DNA of 37,923 bases from Actinomadura soli (GTDB lineage: Bacteria; Actinomycetota; Actinomycetes; Streptosporangiales; Streptosporangiaceae), in contig NZ_VCKW01000055.1 in assembly GCF_005889715.1 (NCBI RefSeq), forward strand, positions 1 to 37,923. Direction: 5' to 3'. Below are positions 1-6,428 of the stretch, one piece after another. The notes under the pieces were generated by a model. The model made no database searches. It was not told where the DNA came from and saw only the letters and a program-made list of their open reading frames with translations. How positions within the stretch are numbered: the stretch's first letter is position 1; each line of letters begins with the position of its first letter. A program made the translations under genes and the position numbers.

Positions 1-281
1 GTGCGGGGCGGCTGCTGGCGTTGCAGTACGCGGGGTATTTCTGGCGGGACGGTAAGGAGTTCAATTCGTCCTGGTCGGCGGGTCATCCGTACGGGTTGAT
101 GATCGGGACCGGTCAGGTGATCCAGGGGTGGGATCAGGGGCTGGTCGGCCAGCGGGTGGGGAGCAGGGTGCTGCTGGTGGTGCCGCCGTCGCTCGGGTAC
201 GGGCCGAAGGGGCTGGCGCAGTTCGGGATCAGGGGGAGCGACACGCTGGTGTTCGTCGTCGACCTCCTCGGCGTGCACTGA
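1..281 (+). CDS. FKBP-type peptidyl-prolyl cis-trans isomerase, C-terminal part (5' end outside the window)
   Basis: Catalyses cis-trans isomerisation of prolyl bonds and so helps protein folding. The frame is open from base 3 to the TGA at 279-281, so the start lies upstream of the window. The visible part carries the FKBP core: YAGYFWRDGKEFNSSW, then GTGQVIQGWDQGLVGQRVGS, PPSLGYGP and a final hydrophobic strand TLVFVVDLLGV. These are the conserved active-site and beta-sheet segments of the family. FKBP genes commonly lie between pafA and pafB/pafC in actinobacterial proteasome loci, and pafB follows 3.4 kb downstream here, which supports the assignment. Whether an N-terminal lipoprotein or signal segment exists cannot be seen. 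Confidence 0.93.
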   Translation, partial: AGRLLALQYAGYFWRDGKEFNSSWSAGHPYGLMIGTGQVIQGWDQGLVGQRVGSRVLLVVPPSLGYGPKGLAQFGIRGSDTLVFVVDLLGVH

Positions 282-349
282 CGGCACCTCCCGGCCGGGC
301 GCACCGCCACGAAAACCGAACGTGCTCTATTCCGTATCGTCGTTGTTCA

Positions 350-355
350 TAGAAT
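350..355 (+). promoter_or_regulatory. -10 element of a leaderless promoter for the SufR-like regulator
   Basis: TAGAAT sits six bases before the ATG at 362, the spacing expected when transcription starts on the start codon. The preceding 30 bases are unusually AT-rich for this genome. No convincing -35 hexamer is visible. Inference from sequence pattern. Confidence 0.5.
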
Positions 356-361
356 GGCGAG

Positions 362-1015
362 ATGGAGGACATCGACGCGATCGCGCTGTTGCAGGATCCG
401 GTGCGGCGGCGGCTGTACGAGTTCGTCGCGGCGCAGGGCCGTGACGTGGGGCGGAACGAGGCGGCGGAGGCGGCCGGGGTCGCGCGGACGCTCGCGGCGT
501 TCCATCTGGACAAGCTGGTGGGCGCGGGCCTGCTGGAGGCGGGCAGCAGGCGGCTGTCGGGCCGGTCGGGTCCGGGTGCGGGGCGTCCGGCGAAGGTGTA
601 CCGGGCGTCGGCGGCGGAGCGGGCGGTGTCGGTGCCGGCGCGGGACTACCGGACGGCGGCGGGCGTGCTGGCGGAGGCGGCGGAGATGGCCGGTCTGGAC
701 ATGGAGGTGCAGGACGCGGCGCGTCGCGAGGGCAGGGCGCTGCGGGGCCCGTCCGGGTCGTGCGGCGGTCTGGACGGGGTCGAGGCGGTGCTGACTGCGC
801 GCGGGTACCGGCCCGTCCGGGACGAGGGCGGTGTGGTGCGGATGCGCAACTGCCCGTTCCGTGTGGTGGCGGAGCGGTTCCCGCCGCTCGTGTGCGGGCT
901 GAACCTGGCGCTGCTGGAGGGGCTGGCTGAGGGGTCGGAGGTGCGGGTGCGGATGGATCCGCGGCCGGGCTGGTGCTGCGTCGCGGCCGAGAAGTCTAAA
1001 AACAATGAAGATTGA
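362..1015 (+). CDS. SufR-like / ArsR-type winged-helix regulator with C-terminal cysteines
   Basis: Predicted DNA-binding repressor of 217 residues. The N-terminal 60 residues form a winged helix (LLQDPVRRRLYEFVAAQ, then the recognition region AGVARTLAAFHLDKL). This matches the family that includes SufR, the Fe-S-sensing repressor of suf genes. The C-terminal half has cysteines at 134, 164, 178, 205 and 206 in the arrangement NCPFR...LVCGLN...WCC, resembling the Fe-S ligand region of SufR proteins. An iron-sulfur or redox sensing role is therefore plausible. No suf genes are in the window, so the target is unknown; the next gene (DUF3291, 32 bp downstream) is the obvious candidate. The last residues (KSKNNED) come from an AT-rich stretch that also looks like the next gene's promoter. 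The start was chosen from the leaderless -10 at 350-355. Confidence 0.75.
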   Translation: MEDIDAIALLQDPVRRRLYEFVAAQGRDVGRNEAAEAAGVARTLAAFHLDKLVGAGLLEAGSRRLSGRSGPGAGRPAKVYRASAAERAVSVPARDYRTAAGVLAEAAEMAGLDMEVQDAARREGRALRGPSGSCGGLDGVEAVLTARGYRPVRDEGGVVRMRNCPFRVVAERFPPLVCGLNLALLEGLAEGSEVRVRMDPRPGWCCVAAEKSKNNED

Positions 1016-1017
1016 CT
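1012..1017 (+). promoter_or_regulatory. Candidate -35 element for the DUF3291 gene
   Basis: TTGACT matches the -35 consensus at five of six positions and lies 30 bp before the ATG at 1048. It overlaps the end of the upstream regulator gene. The matching -10 is weak (TGGACT at 1036-1041). Suggestive only. Confidence 0.35.
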
Positions 1018-1047
1018 TAGAAGCGGGCGGCGTGCTGGACTGAGCGC

Positions 1048-1617
1048 ATGGACGATCACGCCCCCTCCCGGTTCCACCTCGCCCAGTTCAACGTCGCCAC
1101 CCTCGTGCTCCCGCTCGACGACCCGCGCATGGCGGACTTCGTCGCGCTCCTCGACCCCGTGAACGCTCTCGCCGACGCCACGCCCGGGTTCGTGTGGCGC
1201 CTGGTCGAGGAGGGGGAGGCCGACGCCACCGGCATGCGTCCCGCCGGCGAGGACGTGATCATCAACTTCTCGGTGTGGGAGTCGGCCGGGTCGCTGTGGG
1301 ACTTCGTCTACCGCAGCGCCCACCTGGAGACGATGCGGCGGCGCCGCGAGTGGTTCCGGCGGCACATGGAGGCGCATCTGGTGATGTGGTGGATCCCGGC
1401 GGGGCACGTCCCGACGGTGGAGGAGGCCATGGAGCGCCTCGCCCTGATCCGTGAGCACGGCCCGACGCCCCGCGCGTTCACCTTCAACGCGTCCTACACC
1501 GCCGAGGAGGCCGCCCAAGCCGAAGAGGCCGCCCAAGCCGAGGAGGCCGAGGAGGCCGCGCAGGCCGACGTCGCGGCGGCCGCCGCGGGCCCGGAACGCG
1601 GCAGCCCGGTGGCCTGA
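1048..1617 (+). CDS. DUF3291 domain-containing protein
   Basis: Conserved cytoplasmic protein of 189 residues and unknown biochemical role. The first ~150 residues match DUF3291: FHLAQFNVATL, DDPRMADFVALLDPVNALAD, GFVWRL, FSVWESAGSLWDFVYRS, MWWIPAGHVPTVEEA and HGPTPRAFTF. Such proteins fold like dimeric alpha-beta-barrel (ABM-type) proteins; some relatives are described as spheroidene monooxygenase-like, but I see nothing here that proves catalysis. The C-terminus is a low-complexity acidic tail made of EEAAQAEEAAQ-type repeats, encoded by an imperfect 18-bp DNA repeat and probably disordered. The gene follows the SufR-like regulator by 32 bp and may be its target or be co-transcribed with it. 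It converges on the DUF3866 gene with only 3 bp between the stop codons. Confidence 0.85.
   Translation: MDDHAPSRFHLAQFNVATLVLPLDDPRMADFVALLDPVNALADATPGFVWRLVEEGEADATGMRPAGEDVIINFSVWESAGSLWDFVYRSAHLETMRRRREWFRRHMEAHLVMWWIPAGHVPTVEEAMERLALIREHGPTPRAFTFNASYTAEEAAQAEEAAQAEEAEEAAQADVAAAAAGPERGSPVA
1503..1565 (+). repeat. Imperfect 18-bp repeat encoding the acidic Ala/Glu tail
   Basis: Units of the form GAGGCCGCCCAAGCCGAR recur about three times with drift and encode EEAAQA. This is an in-frame low-complexity expansion at the 3' end of the DUF3291 gene and a likely site of length variation between strains. Confidence 0.6.
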
Positions 1618-1620
1618 CGG

Positions 1621-2703
1621 TCAGGTGAGGAGGGCGGCGGTGTGGCGTCCGGCGGCCGCCGCGGTGAGGAAGTAGGCGAGGTCCTCGTCCAGCCGCCGGC
1701 CCATGGTGGACAGCCGGACGCCCCAGTCCTTCTCGGCGGCCCTGAGGACGTCCACCAGGCCGTCGACGGCGACGGGCACGAGCCGGTGCCGGTCGCCGAG
1801 CGGGGCGGCGCCGGCGGCGACGCGGGCGCCGAACTCGCCGCCGAGCTCGGGGACGGGGATGTCGGCGGCGGCGAGGGCGACGCGCCCGTACGCGGTGAGG
1901 GAGTGGTGGGAGACGCCGATGTGGCGTTCCCTCTTGTCGCCCTCGGAGACGCGCAGTGAGCCGACGGGCCGTCCGCCGAGGACGGACGCCGCGTTGACGG
2001 CCTCACCGGCCGTGACGCCGGAGAAGCCCCACGTGGTGCCCGTCCCGAGGTTCCCCGGCCCCTGGGCGAGGACGGCGACGTCGGCGTCCAGGACGAGCCG
2101 CGCGGCGAGCAGGCCCGTGTGGACAGTGACGGTCTCCAGGTCGCCGCCGAACGCCTGCCCGGCGGTGATGGTCGCGGCGAGCGCGCCCGCGTCCTTCAGC
2201 TGCGCGATGGACATGGAGAACCACGACGGCAGCGCCCCGCCGTCCGGCATGACGTACACCACACGCGCCGACGGCCGTTCGGCCAGGAGCGCGGCGAGGA
2301 TCGGGGGCAGCGCGGAGTGCAGGTCGGCGACGAGGACGGGCATCCCGCCGATGGAGTCGGCGTCGCGCAGGACGCCGTGGTGGGGGGAGTCCTGCTCGTC
2401 GGCGCCGAGGACGGTGGCCTGCAGCGGCGTGTAGCGGGCCTTGACGAGGTGGCCGGGGCCGGACGGGTCGGGCGGGAGCCGGTCGGGGACCGCGACGATC
2501 ATGGCGTAGCCGCCGGTGCCGAGGCCCATCGCCAGGGCCGTGGTGTTGAGCAGGACGGTGTCTCCCGGTTCGGGCCGTCCGACCAGGGCGGGGTAGGCCA
2601 GGGCGCGGCAGGTGCCGTCGTCCCCGATCGAGACGGTCAGCTCGACCGCCCCGGGCCATTCGCGCCGGACGCCCTCGACCGTGCCTTTGCGCCATCGGAT
2701 CAC
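1621..2703 (-). CDS. DUF3866 family protein
   Basis: Conserved actinobacterial protein of 360 residues with no experimentally known function that I can name. The sequence begins VIRWRKGTVEGVRREWPGA and contains the family's conserved stretches: GDTVLLNTTALAMGLGTGG, HLVKARYTPLQ, DSPHHGVL, PVLVADLHS, YVMPDGGALP, AQGPGNLGTGT and HHSLTAYGRVA. It is predicted cytoplasmic, with no signal peptide or membrane segment. I chose the GTG at 2703 because homologous sequence begins there and a TACGGT -10 motif lies 8 nt upstream; the frame stays open further upstream, but that part is antisense to the secreted-protein gene. DUF3866 genes are, from memory, often found beside pafB/pafC loci, which fits this position. 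Confidence 0.85.
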   Translation of the reverse strand: MIRWRKGTVEGVRREWPGAVELTVSIGDDGTCRALAYPALVGRPEPGDTVLLNTTALAMGLGTGGYAMIVAVPDRLPPDPSGPGHLVKARYTPLQATVLGADEQDSPHHGVLRDADSIGGMPVLVADLHSALPPILAALLAERPSARVVYVMPDGGALPSWFSMSIAQLKDAGALAATITAGQAFGGDLETVTVHTGLLAARLVLDADVAVLAQGPGNLGTGTTWGFSGVTAGEAVNAASVLGGRPVGSLRVSEGDKRERHIGVSHHSLTAYGRVALAAADIPVPELGGEFGARVAAGAAPLGDRHRLVPVAVDGLVDVLRAAEKDWGVRLSTMGRRLDEDLAYFLTAAAAGRHTAALLT

Positions 2704-2711
2704 AGCGCCCA

Positions 2712-2717
2712 ACCGTA
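2712..2717 (-). promoter_or_regulatory. -10 element of a near-leaderless promoter for the DUF3866 gene
   Basis: Read on the minus strand this is TACGGT, eight bases before the GTG start at 2703. It separates this gene from the secreted-protein gene upstream, whose terminator-like hairpin lies at 2720-2749. Confidence 0.4.
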
Positions 2718-2719
2718 GT

Positions 2720-2749
2720 GCAGCGGGGACGTGGGGGCGTCCCCGCTGC
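2720..2749 (-). terminator. Hairpin downstream of the secreted-protein gene
   Basis: Perfect 12-bp stem (GCAGCGGGGACG with its complement) around a 6-base loop TGGGGG. It begins 16 bp past the stop of the minus-strand secreted-protein gene. There is no T-run, which is common for actinobacterial terminators. It could end that transcript before the DUF3866 promoter. Confidence 0.6.
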
Positions 2750-2765
2750 GGGACGGGAGAGGTGG

Positions 2766-3338
2766 CTAGGACCTGCCGCCGTTGGTGGTCACCTTGCCGT
2801 TCTTGAAGATGTACATGCGCATCCAGTAGGGGTAGGACACGCTGGCGTTGCCGATGCCGAGGCGGGTCTTGAAGTTGCCGCCGGCGCTCATCGACGCCTT
2901 GCCGTTGCCGGTGTAGCCGCACCACTGCCAGCTGACGTTGTAGACGCCGCGGTCGTCGCAGTGGACGCGGTTCTGGTAGACCTTCTTGCCGTTGTAGACG
3001 AAGGTCACGTCCGTCCAGACGCCGAGGAAGTTGCAGCGCACCCCGGACGCCTTCCCGAGCTTGGGCTTCTTCTCGGCCCAGCACCAGCGGAGCTTCACGG
3101 TCTTGCGGCGCCAGGCGGCGGCGCGGATCTCGTTGGCCGGCACTCCGGCGGCCCGCAGGTCCGCGCGGGTGGCGGGCCGCGAGGCGCCCTCCTGGACCTG
3201 CGCCGCCGGGCCGCCCGGTGCGGCGGCCGGGGCGGCCGGGGTGGCGCCCGCGTGCGCCGCCGGTCCGGCGAGGCTCAGTGCCGCCGCGGCGGCGATGGTG
3301 AGTCCGGCCGTACGCCGGACCGCATGCGTTCCCCTCAT
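2766..3338 (-). CDS. Small secreted protein with four cysteines
   Basis: I do not recognise the family. The 190-residue product has a clear Sec-type signal peptide: charged start MRGTHAVRR, hydrophobic core to about residue 27, probable cleavage after AHA at residue 30. An Ala/Pro-rich linker of about 25 residues follows. The mature domain is rich in aromatic residues and has cysteines at 86, 102, 127 and 140, an even number consistent with two disulfides formed outside the cell. The Trp/Tyr/Lys pattern (LRWCWAEKKPK, YNVSWQWCGYTGNG) resembles small extracellular beta-sandwich proteins of actinomycetes, but no catalytic motif is visible. A GGGAG ribosome-binding site precedes the ATG at 3338. 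The gene is divergent from pafB across a 310-bp region. Confidence 0.8.
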   Translation of the reverse strand: MRGTHAVRRTAGLTIAAAAALSLAGPAAHAGATPAAPAAAPGGPAAQVQEGASRPATRADLRAAGVPANEIRAAAWRRKTVKLRWCWAEKKPKLGKASGVRCNFLGVWTDVTFVYNGKKVYQNRVHCDDRGVYNVSWQWCGYTGNGKASMSAGGNFKTRLGIGNASVSYPYWMRMYIFKNGKVTTNGGRS

Positions 3339-3374
3339 CGGTGATCTCCCTTTCGGTGGACGGGACGTCGCCCG

Positions 3375-3396
3375 CCGTGGCCCCCGCGGGCCACGG
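3375..3396. repeat. Inverted repeat in the secreted protein / pafB intergenic region
   Basis: CCGTGGCCC and GGGCCACGG form a perfect 9-bp stem around CCGC. It lies about 40 bp upstream of the secreted-protein start, so it could be an operator or a 5' untranslated hairpin. Its role is not determined. Confidence 0.4.
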
Positions 3397-3474
3397 GATG
3401 GAGCGAACAGGACGCGTGTCTCCCGGCCGTCTTCGCCGCGTCTCCGCAGCGTGCGGCGGGCGTCTGCCCGGCGT

Positions 3475-3517
3475 CGTCACGGCGTCGTCACGGCGTCTGC
3501 CTGCGTCGTCACGGCGT
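3475..3517. repeat. 11-bp direct repeats CGTCACGGCGT upstream of pafB
   Basis: Exact copies of CGTCACGGCGT lie at 3475-3485, 3486-3496 and 3507-3517. The 10 bases between the second and third copies (CTGCCTGCGT) look like a degenerate unit. Start-to-start spacing is 11 and 21 bp, close to one and two helical turns, which is the phasing expected for a regulator binding one DNA face. Role inferred. Confidence 0.5.
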
Positions 3518-3619
3518 TGGCGGGGCGTTTCCGTCGCCGGTTCGTGTGGGGGCGGAGGGGCGTCGCGTGGATGTCCGGCAAGTCCGGCGATCTCCGGCTG
3601 AAGGGGAGCCCAGGTCCGG

Positions 3620-3625
3620 TAGCGT
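3620..3625 (+). promoter_or_regulatory. Likely pafB -10 element
   Basis: TAGCGT lies 23 bases before the pafB ATG, with the purine-rich ribosome-binding site GGGGAAGGGGG in between. No clear -35 is visible. In mycobacteria PafBC-dependent promoters use a SigA -10 with an unusual upstream element; I cannot verify that element here. Confidence 0.35.
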
Positions 3626-3648
3626 GTCCGGCGGGGAAGGGGGCCGGT

Positions 3649-4680
3649 ATGTCGCGGCGCAAGACCGAGCGTCTGCTCAACCTGGTGGTCTGCCTGCTCG
3701 CCACCCGGCGTTTTCTGACGGCGGAGCAGATCCGCCGGGCGGTGCCCGGCTATCCGGACTCCGACGAAGCGTTCAAGCGGATGTTCGAGCGGGACAAGGA
3801 GGAACTGCGCGAGCTCGGCGTCCCGCTAGAGGTCGGCAGCGACCAGCAGGGCGGCGGCGGTGAGGAGATCGGGTACCGGATCCCGCCGCAGGCCTACGAG
3901 CTGCCCGACATCCACCTCACGCCGGACGAGGCGGCGGTGCTCGGCCTCGCGGCGCGGGTGTGGCAGCGGGCGAGCATGGCGGAGGCGGCGTCCGGGGCGC
4001 TGCTGAAGCTGCGCGCCGCCGGGGTGGAGACCGACGTGCCGACCGCGGTGGGGATCGAGCCGCGCGTCAACACGCAGGACCCGGCGTTCCCGGTGCTGTG
4101 GGAGGCGGTGCGGGACGGCCGCCCGGTCGCGTTCGACTACCAGGGCATCGGGCGGACGTCGATGTCGCGGCGGCACCTGGAGCCGTGGGGCGTGGTGAGC
4201 CGCCGGGGCCGCTGGTACGTGGTCGGGTTCGACCTGGACCGCGACGAGCAGCGGGTGTTCCGGCTGAGCCGCATCGTCGGCGACGTGAAGGCCGACGGTC
4301 CGGCCGGGGCGGTGACCGTCCCGGACGGGGTGGACGTGCGGCGCATCGCCTTCGACTGGGGCGATCCGGTGAACGAGCCGCGCCCGGCGACGGTGCGGCT
4401 GCGGCGCGGCGCCGCGCAGGGCCCGCGGCGGTGGGCCAAGGACGTGCGGCCCGTCCCCGCAGGTGAGCTGGACGGCGCGTGGGACGGCGAGTGGGACGAG
4501 GCCGTCCTGACCTTCCGGGACGTTGACCGGTTCGCGCCCTACCTGGCCCGGTTCGCCGACGACGTGGTCGTCCTCGACCCGCCGGACCTGCGCGAGGCGA
4601 TGATCCAGCAGCTGAAGTCGGTGCTGGCGTGCGCCGAGCGTCCGGCGCGGCCGGCGGACGGGACGGTGAACGGCTCATGA
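3649..4680 (+). CDS. pafB: PafB-like WYL-domain transcriptional regulator
   Basis: First half of the PafBC pair. In mycobacteria PafB and PafC form a heterodimeric activator of the LexA-independent DNA-damage response. The 343-residue protein begins MSRRKTERLLNLVVCLLATR, the typical PafB N-terminal winged helix, continuing with RRFLTAEQIRRAVPGY and a DKEELRELGVPLEV segment. The middle (~200-260) is the WYL domain with HLEPWGVVSRRGRWYVVGFD and QRVFRLSRI, and the C-terminal extension ends in the WCX-like region. The ATG at 3649 was preferred because it has a good ribosome-binding site and begins the conserved sequence, although the frame is open upstream. The stop overlaps the pafC start by 4 bp (ATGA), so the partners are translationally coupled. 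Confidence 0.92.
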   Translation: MSRRKTERLLNLVVCLLATRRFLTAEQIRRAVPGYPDSDEAFKRMFERDKEELRELGVPLEVGSDQQGGGGEEIGYRIPPQAYELPDIHLTPDEAAVLGLAARVWQRASMAEAASGALLKLRAAGVETDVPTAVGIEPRVNTQDPAFPVLWEAVRDGRPVAFDYQGIGRTSMSRRHLEPWGVVSRRGRWYVVGFDLDRDEQRVFRLSRIVGDVKADGPAGAVTVPDGVDVRRIAFDWGDPVNEPRPATVRLRRGAAQGPRRWAKDVRPVPAGELDGAWDGEWDEAVLTFRDVDRFAPYLARFADDVVVLDPPDLREAMIQQLKSVLACAERPARPADGTVNGS

Positions 4681-5705
4681 CCGCGAAGACCGGCGGGGCG
4701 GCGGGCAGGCCCGCGGCGGCGAAGACGGCGGCGACGACGTCGACCGACCGGCTGGGCCGGCTGCTGGCGCTCGTCCCGTACGTGGTCAACCGCGACTCGG
4801 TCGCCCTCGGCGAGGCCGCGGCCGCGTTCGGGGTGACCGAGAAGCAGCTGATCGACGACCTGAACCTGCTGTGGTGCGTGGAGCTGCGCGCGCCCGACCC
4901 GTACTGCCCGATCGACCTGTCCTACGAGGGCGGGGAGATCACGGTCGCGGAGGCGGAGTCGATCGCGCGTCCGCTGCGGCTGAAGGTGGACGAGGCGTCC
5001 GCGCTGCTGGTGGCGCTGCGGATGCTCGCCGGGATCCCCGGCCTGGACGACCGCGACGCGCTCAGCCGGCTGATCGCGAAGCTGGAGAGCGCGGCGGGCA
5101 CGGCGGCGGCGGCGTCCAGCCAGGTCTCGGTGGAGGTGGACGCCTACAGCGGGTCCGCCGACCCGGATCGGACGGGCCTCGCCCTGCTGCGCGACGCGAT
5201 CGCGCGGGGCCGCCGCGTCCATCTGTCGTACTACGTTCCGGCGCGGGACGAGAACACCGAGCGCGACGTCGACCCCATGCGGCTGCTGGTGGTGGAGGGC
5301 AACACCTACCTGGAGGGGTGGTGCCGCCGGGCGGAGGCGGTGCGGCTGTTCAAGCTGGACCGGATCACCGACCTGGCGGTGCTGGACGTCCCCGCGCAGG
5401 TCCCCGACGACGCCGAGCCGATCGACGTGGACGCGGGGCTGTTCCGCCCGTCCCCGCAGGACGAGGCGGTGACGCTGGAGCTGACGCCGCGCGGCCGGTG
5501 GGTCGCCGACTACTACCCGTGCGAGTCGGTGGAGGAGCTCGGGGAGGGCCGGCTGCGGGTGGTGCTGCGCACCCCGGACACCCGGTGGGTGCGGGGCCTG
5601 GCGCTGCGGCTCGGCGACCAGGGCCGGGTGGTGGAGCCGGGCGCGCTCGCCGCCACGGTCCACGACGACGCCGCCCGGGCCCTGGCCCGGTACGGCATGA
5701 CGTGA
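4677..5705 (+). CDS. pafC: PafC-like WYL-domain transcriptional regulator
   Basis: Partner of PafB in the PafBC DNA-damage activator. The 342-residue product has an N-terminal winged helix (DRLGRLLALVPYVVNRDSVALGEAAAAFGVTEKQLIDDLNLLW), a spacer region with the PafC hallmark CPIDLSYEGGEITV, a WYL domain around VHLSYYVPARDENTERDVDP and NTYLEGWCRRAEAVRLFKLDRI, and a C-terminal domain ending in RYGMT. The start is the ATG at 4677, inside the pafB stop region; the frame is open a little further upstream but only inside pafB. The gene is followed immediately by a small membrane-protein gene and then tatA, the same order as in M. tuberculosis apart from the extra small gene. Confidence 0.92.
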   Translation: MTAKTGGAAGRPAAAKTAATTSTDRLGRLLALVPYVVNRDSVALGEAAAAFGVTEKQLIDDLNLLWCVELRAPDPYCPIDLSYEGGEITVAEAESIARPLRLKVDEASALLVALRMLAGIPGLDDRDALSRLIAKLESAAGTAAAASSQVSVEVDAYSGSADPDRTGLALLRDAIARGRRVHLSYYVPARDENTERDVDPMRLLVVEGNTYLEGWCRRAEAVRLFKLDRITDLAVLDVPAQVPDDAEPIDVDAGLFRPSPQDEAVTLELTPRGRWVADYYPCESVEELGEGRLRVVLRTPDTRWVRGLALRLGDQGRVVEPGALAATVHDDAARALARYGMT

Positions 5706-5715
5706 CGGCGTCGGC

Positions 5716-5721
5716 TACGGT
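5716..5721 (+). promoter_or_regulatory. -10 element of a leaderless promoter for the small membrane protein
   Basis: TACGGT lies seven bases before the GTG at 5729, the leaderless spacing seen repeatedly in this window. It argues for 5729 rather than the overlapping GTG at 5702 as the start. Confidence 0.4.
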
Positions 5722-5728
5722 GGCGGAC

Positions 5729-5950
5729 GTGACCTGGTCGGTGATCGCGGTGGCGTTGGGCTTCGCCGGTCTCGTCGTGCTCTTCTACTGCGCGTTCAGG
5801 GTCCACCTCGGGGTGCGGCGGCTGGGGCGTGAACTGGAACGGACCAGGAGGCTGCTCGCGCCCGAACATGCGGCGTTGCGTGCCGAACTGTCCGATCTTC
5901 AGGGGCCGCCCGTGTCGCAAGTGTCCGGTGAAGGCGTACGATCGGCCTAG
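5729..5950 (+). CDS. Small single-pass membrane protein between pafC and tatA
   Basis: I do not recognise a named family. The 73-residue product has one N-terminal membrane segment (WSVIAVALGFAGLVVLFYCA) followed by a basic, probably cytoplasmic, helical stretch with heptad-like charge (RVHLGVRRLGRELERTRRLL) and a short tail. Codon third positions are strongly G/C, as for its neighbours, so it is likely real. Two starts are possible: GTG at 5702, overlapping the pafC stop as GTGA, and GTG at 5729, preferred because of the leaderless TACGGT. The position directly before tatA suggests a membrane-associated role, but nothing in the sequence shows a link to Tat export. Confidence 0.65.
   Translation: MTWSVIAVALGFAGLVVLFYCAFRVHLGVRRLGRELERTRRLLAPEHAALRAELSDLQGPPVSQVSGEGVRSA
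5937..5942 (+). promoter_or_regulatory. Possible tatA -10 element
   Basis: TACGAT about 40 bp before the tatA ATG would give a short leader containing the AAAAGGA ribosome-binding site. It overlaps the end of the small membrane-protein gene. Weak evidence with no clear -35. Confidence 0.3.
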
Positions 5951-5980
5951 CATGACACCCGGCTGAAAAGGATTGCAGAC

Positions 5981-6322
5981 ATGCTTCCCAACCTTGGCGG
6001 CGGCGAATGGATGATCATTCTGCTCGTCGTGCTCCTGCTGTTCGGCTCGGCCAAGCTGCCGGCGCTGGCCCGCTCCCTGGGCAAGTCCGCGCGGATCCTG
6101 AAGGCCGAGACCAAGGGCATCCATGACGATGACGATGCCGGCGACGCGACGACGGCCTCCGCCGGCAAGGGGGACAAGGCCGCGGGTGACGAGAAGAAGC
6201 CCGTCGCCGAGCCCGCCTCCGACTCCGGCGCCGCCCAGCGCCCCCGCGGGGCCCTCGCTTCCGGCGAGCCGATCCAGGGCGTGCCGGTCTCCGACCCAGG
6301 GCAGGCCCGCAAGAGCGACTGA
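5981..6322 (+). CDS. tatA: Twin-arginine translocase subunit TatA
   Basis: Pore-forming subunit of the Tat system, which exports folded proteins across the cytoplasmic membrane. The 113-residue protein starts MLPNLGGGEWMIILLVVLLL, a single membrane helix, followed by the conserved FGSAKLPALARSLGKSARI hinge and amphipathic helix. The C-terminal half is charged and low in complexity (DDDDAGD, KGDKAAGDEKKP), as is usual for actinobacterial TatA. A ribosome-binding site AAAAGGA lies about 11 bp before the ATG. tatC follows after 106 bp; that gap contains a strong hairpin (6325-6365) that could favour the tatA part of the message, in keeping with TatA being needed in large excess over TatC. TatB is not in the window. 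Confidence 0.95.
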   Translation: MLPNLGGGEWMIILLVVLLLFGSAKLPALARSLGKSARILKAETKGIHDDDDAGDATTASAGKGDKAAGDEKKPVAEPASDSGAAQRPRGALASGEPIQGVPVSDPGQARKSD

Positions 6323-6324
6323 AC

Positions 6325-6365
6325 CGTCCACGCGACGCATGAACCCGCCGCCGACCGCGTGGACG
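6325..6365 (+). other. Intercistronic hairpin between tatA and tatC
   Basis: CGTCCACGCG (6325-6334) and CGCGTGGACG (6356-6365) form a perfect 10-bp stem with a 21-base loop, starting 3 bp after the tatA stop. There is no T-run. It could act as a partial terminator or a 3' stabiliser of the tatA message. Function inferred. Confidence 0.5.
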
Positions 6366-6428
6366 CCCGCGCGGCCCCGACCGATCGCTCCGTCCCGACC
6401 GAATCCGCCGCCCGCCCCGAGGCCCTGA

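Larger units (their letters stand above)
3339..3648. other. 310-bp divergent intergenic region (secreted protein / pafB)
   Basis: No gene is supported here. The region holds the ribosome-binding site of the secreted-protein gene, a 9-bp-stem hairpin at 3375-3396, a set of 11-bp direct repeats at 3475-3517, and the likely pafB promoter with TAGCGT at 3620-3625. Open frames through it lack coding character. Confidence 0.6.

Noticed and set aside
1612..1624. Palindrome CCTGACGGTCAGG as a terminator between convergent genes
   Set aside because: It has a single-base centre, cannot form a hairpin with a usable loop, and is largely made of the two facing TGA stop codons.
2766..3338. Tat signal peptide on the secreted protein (RR near the N-terminus)
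   Set aside because: The VRRTAGL context lacks the S/T-RR-x-F-L-K pattern, and the segment is better explained as a Sec signal peptide.
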